A DNA stretch of 64,000 nucleotides, taken from positions 1-64,000 of the forward strand of contig JADHWN010000008.1 of the NCBI GenBank assembly GCA_016783455.1, given 5' to 3'. Positions 17,857 through 27,340 of the stretch are shown in pieces (position 1 is the first letter of the stretch; the number at the start of each line of letters is the position of its first letter). The stretch comes from Candidatus Bathyarchaeota archaeon. Lineage in GTDB: Archaea; Thermoproteota; Bathyarchaeia; TCS64. The notes beneath the pieces were generated by a model. The model was not told where the DNA came from. It worked only from the letters and a program-made list of their open reading frames with translations, and made no database searches. A program made the translations under genes and the position numbers.

Positions 17857-17870
17857 CTTATTTTAAAAAC
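17857..17870 (+). promoter_or_regulatory. Putative TATA-box region for the M24 peptidase gene
   Basis: AT-rich cttattttaaaaac about 30-40 nt upstream of the ATG at 17899. Confidence 0.35.
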
Positions 17871-17898
17871 AGATTAGACAACCATAGATCGTCAAGAG

Positions 17899-19080
17899 AT
17901 GCCACTGAACAGAGAACGAGCAGTCCAACTGATGCAGGACAAAGGAGTAGACGCCCTAGTCGCATCGTCAACCGAGAACGTATACTACGTCTCAGATTAC
18001 TGGAGCCTGGGTAAGAAACTTGGCTGCGGCGTAGAGGCATACGTCGTACTGCCCCTGAACAATGATCCGGCTATTATCGCGCCCATGAACGAGGCCGACC
18101 TGATCATCTACAGCGGAACCTGGATCGATGACCTACGATTCTATGGAGAGCCGAAAGTAGCCGTGGGCGAGGTTGAGGAACCCTCAGAACAGACAGAGAG
18201 CCTTCTCAAGATACACAAGGAGACAAAGGCTGAGACAGACGGAGCTTCAGCTCTGCTAAAGGCTCTGGAAGACCTGGGAGTAAACAAAGGGGTGATAGCC
18301 CTCGACACCTCGGATCTCTCACCTGCCATATTCGAGCACATCAAGGGAAAGATACCCTATTCTAAGATTATCGACGGATCCTCGTTGCTTAGAGAGATAA
18401 GACAGGTTAAGACGAAGCCGGAGGTGGAATGCATCCTCAGAGCAACTGAGATCACGGAGAAGTCCATGGAGGACGCCTTGGAGATCGCACGCTCTGAGAT
18501 CTCGGAGCTCGACCTCGCCGGGATGTTCACGTACTCCGTTACATACGATGGCGGTGAGGTAAGCCAGAACCTCATAGGCATAGGCGAGAGGAGCGCATAC
18601 CCAAACCCCGTGCCCTCGATTAAAGAGGCGAAGAGACGAGACCTGCTCAGGCTGACCCTTGGATGCACTTGGGGCCACTACCACTCCAACATCTCTCGTA
18701 CGGGCGTCATAGGACGCCCCCTTGGAAAGGCCCAACGGCTTTGGGAGGCCGTCCAGGGGGCACAGGACGCGGTGTTGGACATCATCAAACCAGGTGTCAA
18801 ACTCTCCGAGCTCTACGCTGAGGCCGAGAAGGAGCTTGGGAAGGCGGAGGTGAAGATGAGGACTCCTAGTATAGGCCATGGTCTCGGAGTCGAGTGCAAC
18901 GAGAGACCGTGGATAGAGAGGGAGGGAGAGGCGGAGTTGCTGCCAGGGATGGTCGTCAACGTCGATATACCGATACTCGAACTTGGTTGGGGCGGTCTTC
19001 AGATAGAGGACACGATTCTGGTGACTGGTGACGGCTGTGAGCTCCTAACGAAGACGGACAGAGGACTATACCTCCTTTAA
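17899..19080 (+). CDS. M24-family (Xaa-Pro) aminopeptidase
   Basis: Creatinase-type N-terminus plus LRLTLGCTWGHYHSNISRT, PSIGHGLGVECNERPWIE, QIEDTILVT. Confidence 0.9.
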   Translation: MPLNRERAVQLMQDKGVDALVASSTENVYYVSDYWSLGKKLGCGVEAYVVLPLNNDPAIIAPMNEADLIIYSGTWIDDLRFYGEPKVAVGEVEEPSEQTESLLKIHKETKAETDGASALLKALEDLGVNKGVIALDTSDLSPAIFEHIKGKIPYSKIIDGSSLLREIRQVKTKPEVECILRATEITEKSMEDALEIARSEISELDLAGMFTYSVTYDGGEVSQNLIGIGERSAYPNPVPSIKEAKRRDLLRLTLGCTWGHYHSNISRTGVIGRPLGKAQRLWEAVQGAQDAVLDIIKPGVKLSELYAEAEKELGKAEVKMRTPSIGHGLGVECNERPWIEREGEAELLPGMVVNVDIPILELGWGGLQIEDTILVTGDGCELLTKTDRGLYLL

Positions 19081-19130
19081 GCAGTTGTGAAGAGAGCCAT
19101 CTCCTCACCATTTTAGATAAAAAGGGGAAT

Positions 19131-22046
19131 TTACTCGACGTAGATAGCTGGTCTGAAGGGTTTAGCCTTGGAAGACCTGTTGGCGGGGTCATGTATCCAT
19201 GGGTCGCTCTCGTTACCGACGATGACTTCGGACTTGAACTCTGACTCGAAGAAGCCTGAGGCGTCCTCTAACAGAGTGGTTACGTTGACTACGCCCATCT
19301 TGAGCCTTCTACTCAATGTCTCGGCTGGTGTCCGTGTGACGTCCTCCACTACGACTCTGGCGAACGCGGGCACCTCCTTGTTGTGGGCCCTCAATTCGTC
19401 GTCCTTGAAGGACTCCCTGATCAACGTGCCGATGTCGAGGTTCCCCGCCTTGGCTAGCTCCATGGCCTTGAGGTAGACCTTCCACTTCCAGCCCGTGGCC
19501 GTGTAGAAATGGATCTTCGATGGAGTGATACCTGTCACCTGGGTTATCTTCTGGACGTCCTCGATGCTATCCCTTATGATTGCCTCGAGCTCCTCAGCGT
19601 CGTGCCTGACCATGTTCTCGTCGGGCTTGGGCCAAGGAGCGAAGGCGACGAAGACCTCGTTGCCCATGGCCTCCCAGATCTCCTCGCACATATGGGGCGT
19701 GAAGGGCGTGAGGAGCCTCACCTGGGTCTCGACGATGGTCCTGAGGACGTGCTGTATGGCCTTTCCGCGGGAACCTCTATCTCTCTGAGACTCTACCCGC
19801 TTCGTGTACCAGTCCAAGTCCTTGTTCAGGTCGTACAGGGCGGCATGGATTGTCTTCCTGACCTTCATCTCGACCATCGCCTCATTGGCTTCTCTGAGGT
19901 ATGATTGTAAGCGGCTCAGCATCCAGAGGTCGATCTCCAGTAGCTCGAAGTCATCTTCCGCTGGAGATGAGATTATCTCCATCGAACGTGTGTAGAACTT
20001 TTCCAAGTTATCGGCCATGGACCTGGCTAGATCGGGGCTGAAGTCGGCGTCTTTGAGGGGCTCGGCGGTTATCATGAGGGCTAACCTCAGGGGGTCTGTC
20101 CCGAATCGGTCGATGGCGTTGGCTAGAGGGATTATGTTGTTCATGGATTTGCTCATCTTCTGCCCCTCCATCAGTACGCTGCCGTTGACGATGATGCCCC
20201 TGGGCCACTTCTCTCGGGGAAATATTGCGTCGTGGTTGAAGATCATGAAGGTCAGGTGGTTGGGTATCAGGTCGCGACCAGAATGGCGTGCATCCAGAGG
20301 GTAGAAGTAATCGAACTGGGCATGGATCGTCTCCAGTTCCTCGACGGAGATGCCTGTGGCCTCGGAGACCTCGTCGACACTGCCCTCGCCGAGATAGATG
20401 TAGTCCCAGAATGCCTCGCTGAGGACCTCGGGGTCGGGTTTCAGCCTGTTGATGTCCTTGATGACGGTGTAGTAAGCCATGTAGATCACTGAGTCGGAGA
20501 GAGCCTCTATTATCCAATCAGGCGCCCATGGTAGCGGTGTACCCACTCCCACGTTCCTTGCACAGGCCTTCCGGTCCAGCCAGTCGATGACGTGGACGTA
20601 CTCCTGCCTCAGCTCCCTGGGGATGATCTCCATGGCGTCAAGGTTCTCGTGGGCCAGCTCTTTCCACGAGGCGTCTCCGTAGTTGATGAACCACTGGTTC
20701 TCGAATATCTTCACCAGGACGTCCGACCCGCATCGGCACATGACTTGCTCGATGAGCTCGTACATGGTCGTCGCCCTGTTATCTGCGACCATGTCCTCCT
20801 TGACGGCGTCCTTGGCCCTCTCAACGGGCAGTCCAGCGTACTGGCCCGTGTTTCCCCTCAGCCTCCCGTTGTGGAACTCCTGACTGTAGACCTCCTTGGT
20901 GGCCTTTTCCAGCTTGGGGTCCTCCTGATCCACTATCCCCATCTTCTCAACGATGTCAACAGCCGGGCTCTCGCCCCAACCGGGCAGCTCTATGAGGGAT
21001 ATGGGCTTGAGCTTCGCAATCTCACTCTGTTTGAGGCCGTATGAGTCGAAGAACTTCTTCTGCTCATTCTTCAGCTGCTCCAAGGCCACGTAGTCAAATG
21101 GTGCGTGGGCTGGAACTGACATGACTACTCCCGTTGCGTTCTTAGGGTCCACGAAGGTTGCGGGGAGTATAGGGACCTCGTTTCCGGTCATGGGGTTTGT
21201 AAGGGTTCCCCCTATCAGCTTCTTCCCCTGGAACTCCGAGATCACCTCAACCTCATGCCCAAGGAACTGGAGCTTGTTGGCTGCCTCCGCGCTGACAACC
21301 CAGGTCTCATCATCCACTTTCACCTCAACATACAGCGAATCGGGGTTCAGCCACATGTTCGTGACTCCGAAGACCGTCTCGGGCCTAAGGGTGGCCGCGG
21401 GATAGTAAGTGTCCCCCCTCCTGAACTTGATAACTGTGAAATCCTCTATCTCCGGCTCCTTATCCCCGATGGTATCGTGCTGACCTACAGGATTCCCGCA
21501 TTTGGGGCACCAGCCCACGGGGTGGCTACCCTGGATAATATAGCCACGTTCCCTCAGCTTGGCGAACTGCCACTCGATGAATTTGCTGTAGATGGGGTCG
21601 ATGGTGGTGAACTCACGGCGCCAGTCGATGCTGAACCCCATCCTCTGCATGCCCGTCTTGATCTCCTGGGCGAAGTAGTTGGCCATGCCGACGGGGGTCT
21701 CCAGCTCGTGGAGCCTGTCCCTTGGGATGTTGTAGAGGTTCAGGAAGGTGTCGAGGAGGTCTGGATCCCGTTCCTTCAGCCTGTCTACCATGGCTATAAC
21801 AGGAGTCCCCGTGAAGTGCCATGCCATCGGGAAGAGTACGTTGTAGCCCTGCATCCTCCGGTACCTGGCGTGGACATCCGTCAGGGTATAGGTGCGGCCG
21901 TGGCCTATGTGCTGCGGAGAGTTTGGATATGGGTATGCTACGGTCAGGTAGTACTTCTGCTTCTCTGGGTCGGGATCGGCCTCGAATACACCTGCTTCAG
22001 ACCATCGTTTCTGCCATTTCTCCTCAATCCGCTTCCAGTCCATCAT
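19131..22046 (-). CDS. leuS: Leucyl-tRNA synthetase
   Basis: YPYPNSPQHIGHGRTYTLTDVHARYRRMQGYNVLFPMAWHFTGTPV, MEGQKMSKSMNN. Start reassigned to MMDWKRIEEKW at 22046. Confidence 0.95.
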   Translation of the reverse strand: MMDWKRIEEKWQKRWSEAGVFEADPDPEKQKYYLTVAYPYPNSPQHIGHGRTYTLTDVHARYRRMQGYNVLFPMAWHFTGTPVIAMVDRLKERDPDLLDTFLNLYNIPRDRLHELETPVGMANYFAQEIKTGMQRMGFSIDWRREFTTIDPIYSKFIEWQFAKLRERGYIIQGSHPVGWCPKCGNPVGQHDTIGDKEPEIEDFTVIKFRRGDTYYPAATLRPETVFGVTNMWLNPDSLYVEVKVDDETWVVSAEAANKLQFLGHEVEVISEFQGKKLIGGTLTNPMTGNEVPILPATFVDPKNATGVVMSVPAHAPFDYVALEQLKNEQKKFFDSYGLKQSEIAKLKPISLIELPGWGESPAVDIVEKMGIVDQEDPKLEKATKEVYSQEFHNGRLRGNTGQYAGLPVERAKDAVKEDMVADNRATTMYELIEQVMCRCGSDVLVKIFENQWFINYGDASWKELAHENLDAMEIIPRELRQEYVHVIDWLDRKACARNVGVGTPLPWAPDWIIEALSDSVIYMAYYTVIKDINRLKPDPEVLSEAFWDYIYLGEGSVDEVSEATGISVEELETIHAQFDYFYPLDARHSGRDLIPNHLTFMIFNHDAIFPREKWPRGIIVNGSVLMEGQKMSKSMNNIIPLANAIDRFGTDPLRLALMITAEPLKDADFSPDLARSMADNLEKFYTRSMEIISSPAEDDFELLEIDLWMLSRLQSYLREANEAMVEMKVRKTIHAALYDLNKDLDWYTKRVESQRDRGSRGKAIQHVLRTIVETQVRLLTPFTPHMCEEIWEAMGNEVFVAFAPWPKPDENMVRHDAEELEAIIRDSIEDVQKITQVTGITPSKIHFYTATGWKWKVYLKAMELAKAGNLDIGTLIRESFKDDELRAHNKEVPAFARVVVEDVTRTPAETLSRRLKMGVVNVTTLLEDASGFFESEFKSEVIVGNESDPWIHDPANRSSKAKPFRPAIYVE

Positions 22047-22185
22047 GTCATCTACCCTGTCCTGTCTTTGTATTAACCCAATGGCGAATGGAATAAGTGT
22101 TATGAGTAAAAATTGTTGCGCAGCGAATCGGAAGTGTATCATATTACCTGAGCCAGAAATGTAGCGTAAGTGGGAGCGAGTTCTG

Positions 22186-23388
22186 TTGTCTGCGGGTTCA
22201 TACAATCCTTATGAGAAATACGGTGTCAGGCGGGCCATCAACGCCGCGGGTACTCTAACCCGTGTAGGGGGATCCATCTCTCACCCGGAGGTCTTCCGAG
22301 CTATGGAGGACGCCTCGAAGGCTTTCGTGCACATCTCCGAGCTCCAGCAGTGGGCGGGGAAGATCATTGCAGAGGCGACGGGTGCCGAGGCAGGTCTCCC
22401 GACAGCGGGGGGGAGCGCCTCCATAATGTTGGCCGCGGCCGCATGTATCATGAAGGGGACGGAATTAGAGGAGTACGAGCCCAAAGGGCGAGCTGTCTGG
22501 AGGCATATCATCCAGAGGATACCCGCCCATGCGGAAGGGCTGAAGACCAAGTTCATTGTTCAGAAGGCCAATCGGGACGAGTACGACCATGCCGTTGAGA
22601 TCGCCGGCGGGCGGTTCGTCGAGGTCGGGAACGAGGAGGGGGCCACGGAGAAGGATCTAGATGAGGCCTTCGACCCCGAGGAGACGGCTGCGTACTACTA
22701 CACTGTTCAGCCCTCATCCAAATGCCTCGCCATCGACACGGTTGTAGAGATAGCTCACAGGCATGGCGTGCCCGTCATCATCGATGCGTCGGCTGAGCTC
22801 CCCCCTAAATCGAACCTGAAGTACTACACCTCTAAGGGCGTTGACCTCGTGGTCTTCAGCGGTGGGAAGACCATAGCAGGGCCCAATAACTCGGGGCTGC
22901 TCGCTGGGCGCGGCGACCTTATCAAGCTGGCTCACCTCCAGTCCTATCCCTTCGAGGGAGTGGGAAGGGTGGCCAAGATGAGCAGGGAGACCATCGTGGG
23001 CCTCATCACAGCGCTCCGCATCTACCTGGAGCGGGATGAGGGTGCTCATTTCAAGGCTTGGGAGGAGAAGGCGAACTTCATGGCAGTGGAGCTGGGTAAC
23101 CTACCTGGTGTCGAGTCGGGTGTCGTGGTCGCGACCACGGGGAAGGAGGAGACACCGAAGTTCCCTCTGGTCACAGTGAGGTTGGATGAGGGGGTCTGCG
23201 GGATCGGCGGCGGGGAGCTACATCAGCGGCTAGTCGACGGGGACCCGAGCATCGAGGGCATCTACGAGCCGTACTATCTGCTGGAGGATTACAAGGGCAT
23301 CCTCATCTTCAACACGCAGTACATCCTGGAGGGAGAGGAGCAGCTGATCATCGATCGGATCAGGAACATCATATCTGACGCAGCTTAA
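22186..23388 (+). CDS. SelA/DgaE-like PLP-dependent enzyme
   Basis: AINAAGTLTRVGGS, PVIIDASAELPPKSNLKYYTSKGVDLVVFSGGKTIAGPNNSGLLAG (PLP lysine). Confidence 0.82.
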   Translation: MSAGSYNPYEKYGVRRAINAAGTLTRVGGSISHPEVFRAMEDASKAFVHISELQQWAGKIIAEATGAEAGLPTAGGSASIMLAAAACIMKGTELEEYEPKGRAVWRHIIQRIPAHAEGLKTKFIVQKANRDEYDHAVEIAGGRFVEVGNEEGATEKDLDEAFDPEETAAYYYTVQPSSKCLAIDTVVEIAHRHGVPVIIDASAELPPKSNLKYYTSKGVDLVVFSGGKTIAGPNNSGLLAGRGDLIKLAHLQSYPFEGVGRVAKMSRETIVGLITALRIYLERDEGAHFKAWEEKANFMAVELGNLPGVESGVVVATTGKEETPKFPLVTVRLDEGVCGIGGGELHQRLVDGDPSIEGIYEPYYLLEDYKGILIFNTQYILEGEEQLIIDRIRNIISDAA

Positions 23389-23635
23389 TCTCTCATACCC
23401 AGGAGCGTGTCTCCACGTGTCGCGTTGATGAGTGTTATCCTAGGCCTGTTTTTTTACTGCATCCTTTATGGCGTTGGTGCTTCGCCTGAATTTCTCCACG
23501 TCCCCCGAGGGCCGCGTAGACCCCTTTAACATGATGCAGGATTTTTAATCGCTCATTGTAGCTGATACCCACAACCAATGCGTTCTTTTTTCGCTCTTCT
23601 TCCTCTGTTAAGTGCGGTGGGATTGGGTTCGAATC

Positions 23636-25405
23636 CTATGAGTCTAAGACCGCTCTTATCCTCCGCACACCGGCAGAAATCCCCTCTTCCTTTATTATTC
23701 TAAATCGTCCAAGCTCACCTGTATTATTCACATGTGGCCCACTACAGATCTCCAGCGAGAAATCACCTATAGTATATACAGAAACCTGTTCCCCATATTT
23801 TTGGTCAAATACCGCTTGGCTTCCCATCTTTACTGCTTCGTCTAACGTGGTATCAATTCTCTTAACAGGAAGAGCTTTCCTAATCTGGCTATTAACAATC
23901 TCTTCTATGTCCTGCAACTCTTGCTCAGTTAGCTTTCTGTCGAAGTTGAAGTCAAACCTTAGACGCTCCTGTGTTATGTTTGACCCCTTCTGGATAATTT
24001 CTTTCCTTAGAACCCTTCTCAGCGCCTCATTGAGTAAATGTGTCGCGGTGTGTAGTTTCACCGTCTCAATAGAGTGGTCAGCTAGACCACTCCCAAACTT
24101 TTTTTCAGCGCTTATTCTGGACACTTTCTGATGCTTTTGAAACTCTTCATGAAATCCATCTACATCCACAAATATACCATTCTCAAGCCCTAGTTCCTTT
24201 GTTATTTCTATTGGGAAGCCAAAGCTCTGATAAAGGAGGAACGCGTCCTTGCTGTCAATTTTATTCTTTTTTCTGGCTATTCTATTGAATCTGTTTAAGC
24301 CCCTTGCCAATGTGTTGTTAAATTTCTTGTACTCATTTTTTAACTCGGTTACGATAAAGTCCTCATTCGACTTTAAGTGAGGATATTCGCCAGAGTATGT
24401 TTCTATAATGATCAGAGATAATACGCTTAGGAACTCCTCTTCTATACCTATCAGTTTTCCATGTCTGATAGCTCCTCTAATGATCCTCCTTAGAACGTAT
24501 CCTTGCTCAACATTCCTTGGTGCGATTCCTTCAGCAAGAAGGAAGGTAGCTGCACGAGAATGATCAACGATTACTCTAACGCTTTTAATTTGCTCTTTAG
24601 AGATTGTTTCAATATCAGCTAGGTTTTTAATTCTTTTTATTAAGGGGGTGAATATTTCGGTTTCATATACAGTATCCTTTCCCTGTAGAACAGCAACTGT
24701 TCGCTCAACGCCCATTCCTGTGTCAACGTTCTTCTGTTTGAGCAGTTCATACTCTCCGTCCTGAGTTCTATTGTACTCCATGAAGACATTGTTCCATATC
24801 TCATTGAATTTCCCGCAAGGACAGCCAGGGTGGCATTCACTTCCACATGGTTCTTTTCCTGTGTCGTAAAATATTTCAGTGTCAGGTCCACAGGGTCCAA
24901 TGCTGCCTATAGGACCCCAAAAATTATCTTCTTTCGGCAAATAGAATATTTTCTCTTTGGGAATCCCGAGTTCTTTCCATATTCTTGCGCTTTCTGTGTC
25001 CCTTGGTATTTTCTCGTCTCCTGCGAAGACTGTAATGTAAAGCCTTTTTTCATCTATATTGAGCCATTTTTTGCTTGTTAGGAACTCGTAGCTCCATTGT
25101 ATGGATTTTTCCTTGAAGTATTCTCCAAGAGACCAGTTTCCCAGCATCTCAAAAAAGCTCAGGTGGAAACTATCTCCTACTTCATCGATGTCGGTAGTTC
25201 TGAAGCATTTTTGTACATTTACTAGTTTTTTCCCACTTGTATGTGGCTGACCTAGGAGATATGGTACCAGTGGATGCATTCCAGCTGAGATGAATAGCGC
25301 GGTTGGGTCATTTTCTGGTATGAGAGATGCATTCGCAATTATTTTATGTCCCTTTCTTTGGAAAAACTCCAGGTACAGCTTTTTCAACTTGTCAGAACTA
25401 ATCAA
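23636..25405 (-). CDS. alaS: Bacterial-type alanyl-tRNA synthetase lacking C-Ala domain
   Basis: KLYLEFFQRKGHKIIANASLIPENDPTALFISAGMHPLVPYLLG, GPCGPDTEIFYD, editing HTATHLL and CSGPHVNNTGELG; ends at GVRRIRAVLDS; TTG start; clearly AT-richer than its neighbours. Confidence 0.9.
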   Translation of the reverse strand: MISSDKLKKLYLEFFQRKGHKIIANASLIPENDPTALFISAGMHPLVPYLLGQPHTSGKKLVNVQKCFRTTDIDEVGDSFHLSFFEMLGNWSLGEYFKEKSIQWSYEFLTSKKWLNIDEKRLYITVFAGDEKIPRDTESARIWKELGIPKEKIFYLPKEDNFWGPIGSIGPCGPDTEIFYDTGKEPCGSECHPGCPCGKFNEIWNNVFMEYNRTQDGEYELLKQKNVDTGMGVERTVAVLQGKDTVYETEIFTPLIKRIKNLADIETISKEQIKSVRVIVDHSRAATFLLAEGIAPRNVEQGYVLRRIIRGAIRHGKLIGIEEEFLSVLSLIIIETYSGEYPHLKSNEDFIVTELKNEYKKFNNTLARGLNRFNRIARKKNKIDSKDAFLLYQSFGFPIEITKELGLENGIFVDVDGFHEEFQKHQKVSRISAEKKFGSGLADHSIETVKLHTATHLLNEALRRVLRKEIIQKGSNITQERLRFDFNFDRKLTEQELQDIEEIVNSQIRKALPVKRIDTTLDEAVKMGSQAVFDQKYGEQVSVYTIGDFSLEICSGPHVNNTGELGRFRIIKEEGISAGVRRIRAVLDS

Positions 25406-25607
25406 TTAAACCACCTTTGGTCATGGTGCAGGGTTTGTATATGGGTGGTTTATTGAGGAATATGTAGTCGACGTATGATGCGTCTCCGTAGTTTTCGGCG
25501 TCGGGGTCCAAGGTCCAGTAGTGGGGGCCGCGGCTGGGGCAGTGCTTCCTGAGGTATCCCTTCTCCTTGAAGAAGGGTATCATGAATTCATCTGGTGGGA
25601 CTTGCAT
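25398..25607 (-). pseudogene. N-terminal fragment of an archaeal-type AlaRS (69 codons)
   Basis: MIPFFKEKGYLRKHCPSRGPHYWTLDPDAENYGDASYVDYIFLNKPP resembles the archaeal AlaRS N-terminus (FxxxxGFxRKxCxxCGxxFWTxDPxxxxCGDxPCxxYxFIGxP), with cysteines replaced by R and Y; overlaps the downstream alaS start by 8 nt. Confidence 0.7.
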
Positions 25608-25660
25608 AGTCTAGACTCCCTTCTTGGGATGGTAATGGGTAGGGGAAAAAACTTTGGTTT

Positions 25661-25960
25661 CTAGCCGAAGAGGGCGCTGAGGCCCTGGAGGTCCTCCTCC
25701 TTCTCCTCTTCTTCCTCTTCCTCTGGCTCCTCCGCCTCCTCATCAGCGGCGGCAGCGGCGGCGGGAGCGGCAGCGGCGGCTGTGAGCACCGGCGCCTTGA
25801 GGGCCTCCTCGATGTCGACCTCTGCGAGGGCGGCGACGAGGGCCTTGACCCTGACGTTGTCGGGGCTGATTCCCGCTGCGTTGAGGATGCTCTCCACTGT
25901 TCCCTCCGTGATCTCCTTACCTGAGCTATGCAGGAGCATGGCGGCATACATGTATTCCAT
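25661..25960 (-). CDS. rpl12: Ribosomal protein P1/L12
   Basis: [31 protein letters not shown]…, Ala-rich hinge, acidic tail, LQGLSALFG. Start taken at the internal ATG of the longer ORF. Confidence 0.94.
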   Translation of the reverse strand: MEYMYAAMLLHSSGKEITEGTVESILNAAGISPDNVRVKALVAALAEVDIEEALKAPVLTAAAAAPAAAAAADEEAEEPEEEEEEEKEEDLQGLSALFG

Positions 25961-26101
25961 ACCTTTCACCTCTAGTTGATAGTGCGGTCTCTCGGACCGT
26001 ATTCTAAGGAGCATGGAACCGGCTTTTATTTCTTTCCTATTTAGGATGCAGGTGCGAAGAGTTTTATCGGCCCTCTGTTCAGAGTCTGTCGAGGGACGTT
26101 T

Positions 26102-26980
26102 ATGGCCAGGAGGATCATGAAGAAGCCGTCGGAGAAGCTCGACCAACTTGTGGATTCGGTGCTGGGGCCCCACGCGCCACCCATCGCCAGCGTTGCCCCG
26201 GGCGAGGTCGTGGAGGTTGAGACTTGGAGCGCCCTTGAGAGGGTGACTAATCCGGTGACGGGGCCAATCGAGGTCGAGGGGGCTGAGGCGGGGGACACCC
26301 TCGTCGTTGAGATATTGGATATCGAGATGCCTGACGAGGGGACCACGGCCATCTTCCCCAGCTTCGGGGCCCTTGAGGGCTGGCTGAACCTGATGGAGCC
26401 GAGGCGTAAGATGTGCGAGATCAGGGAGGGTAGGGTTCTCTACGTCACCGACAGGGGGGAGACGGTCGAGCTGGAGGCCGATCCCTTCATAGGTACCATC
26501 GGTGTCTCCCCCGAGTTCGAGTCCATCACCACCCTCTCTCCCGGTCGTCACGGGGGTAATATGGACTGCCCGGATGTCAGGCCCGGTAATACTCTGATGC
26601 TCCCTGTGTTCAGGCCCGGTGCCCTGCTGGGGCTCGGTGACGTCCACGCCGTCCAAGGGGACGGGGAGATCTGCGGAGTCGCCGTGGAGATCCCCGCTGT
26701 CGTCACATTGAGGTTGGATCTTCAGAAGGGGAGGAGAATAGGCTGGCCCAGGGTCGTGTCCCCCGATGAGTTCATGACGGTGGGTAGCGCCAGGCCCCTC
26801 GAGGATGCGGCGCGTCAGGCGTTCAGGGAGATGGTGGACTGGATGGTCGCTGACTTCGGCTGGGTTCGTGATGACGCCTACATGTTCCTCAGCCTGGCGG
26901 CGAAGAGCCGTATAGCTCAGATTGTGGATCCCCTATATACTGCCGTGGTGAAGCTTAGCAGGAGCTACTTGGAGAGGTGA
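26102..26980 (+). CDS. Acetamidase/formamidase family protein
   Basis: [83 protein letters not shown]. Confidence 0.92.
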   Translation: MARRIMKKPSEKLDQLVDSVLGPHAPPIASVAPGEVVEVETWSALERVTNPVTGPIEVEGAEAGDTLVVEILDIEMPDEGTTAIFPSFGALEGWLNLMEPRRKMCEIREGRVLYVTDRGETVELEADPFIGTIGVSPEFESITTLSPGRHGGNMDCPDVRPGNTLMLPVFRPGALLGLGDVHAVQGDGEICGVAVEIPAVVTLRLDLQKGRRIGWPRVVSPDEFMTVGSARPLEDAARQAFREMVDWMVADFGWVRDDAYMFLSLAAKSRIAQIVDPLYTAVVKLSRSYLER

Positions 26981-26987
26981 TGTCCGG

Positions 26988-27278
26988 ATGATCGAGGAGT
27001 CTGTCTGCCCGAAGTGCGGTGGCAGGATGGTCTTGGGTGAGGTCAAGTACTGGCTGAAGTCGGTGAGCCAGGGTCAGATGAGCCCCTTCGTTCAGCAGAT
27101 GCCCATTCAGGATCTGACGAGCATGGCGGAGACGGAGACGAGGGCCTTCTTCTGGGAGGAGAAGACGGGTGAGAAGAAAGGATGGCTGTTTAAGAGGGAT
27201 GAGGTACGGGAGATGGGGCTGAAGGGCTACAGGTGCGTTGCGTGTAGCTTCATCGAGTTCTACGCTGTGGAGAGGTAG
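26988..27278 (+). CDS. Zinc-ribbon protein of unknown function
   Basis: CPKCGGRM at the N-terminus and YRCVACSFIEFYAV at the C-terminus. Confidence 0.65.
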   Translation: MIEESVCPKCGGRMVLGEVKYWLKSVSQGQMSPFVQQMPIQDLTSMAETETRAFFWEEKTGEKKGWLFKRDEVREMGLKGYRCVACSFIEFYAVER

Positions 27279-27340
27279 CCCTCCCCTCCGCGTGTGGTTG
27301 GCCTCGTGCGCGTTGATGAGAGATTTTTGGGTGGTTACGG

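Noticed and set aside
23618-23640. tRNA T-arm-like string gggttcgaatcct
   Set aside because: No matching acceptor, D-arm or anticodon arm around it; probably chance or at most a decayed fragment.
25661-26656. 331-aa ORF encompassing rpl12
   Set aside because: Only the C-terminal 99 aa (from the ATG at 25960) is L12; the N-terminal part is antisense to the acetamidase gene.
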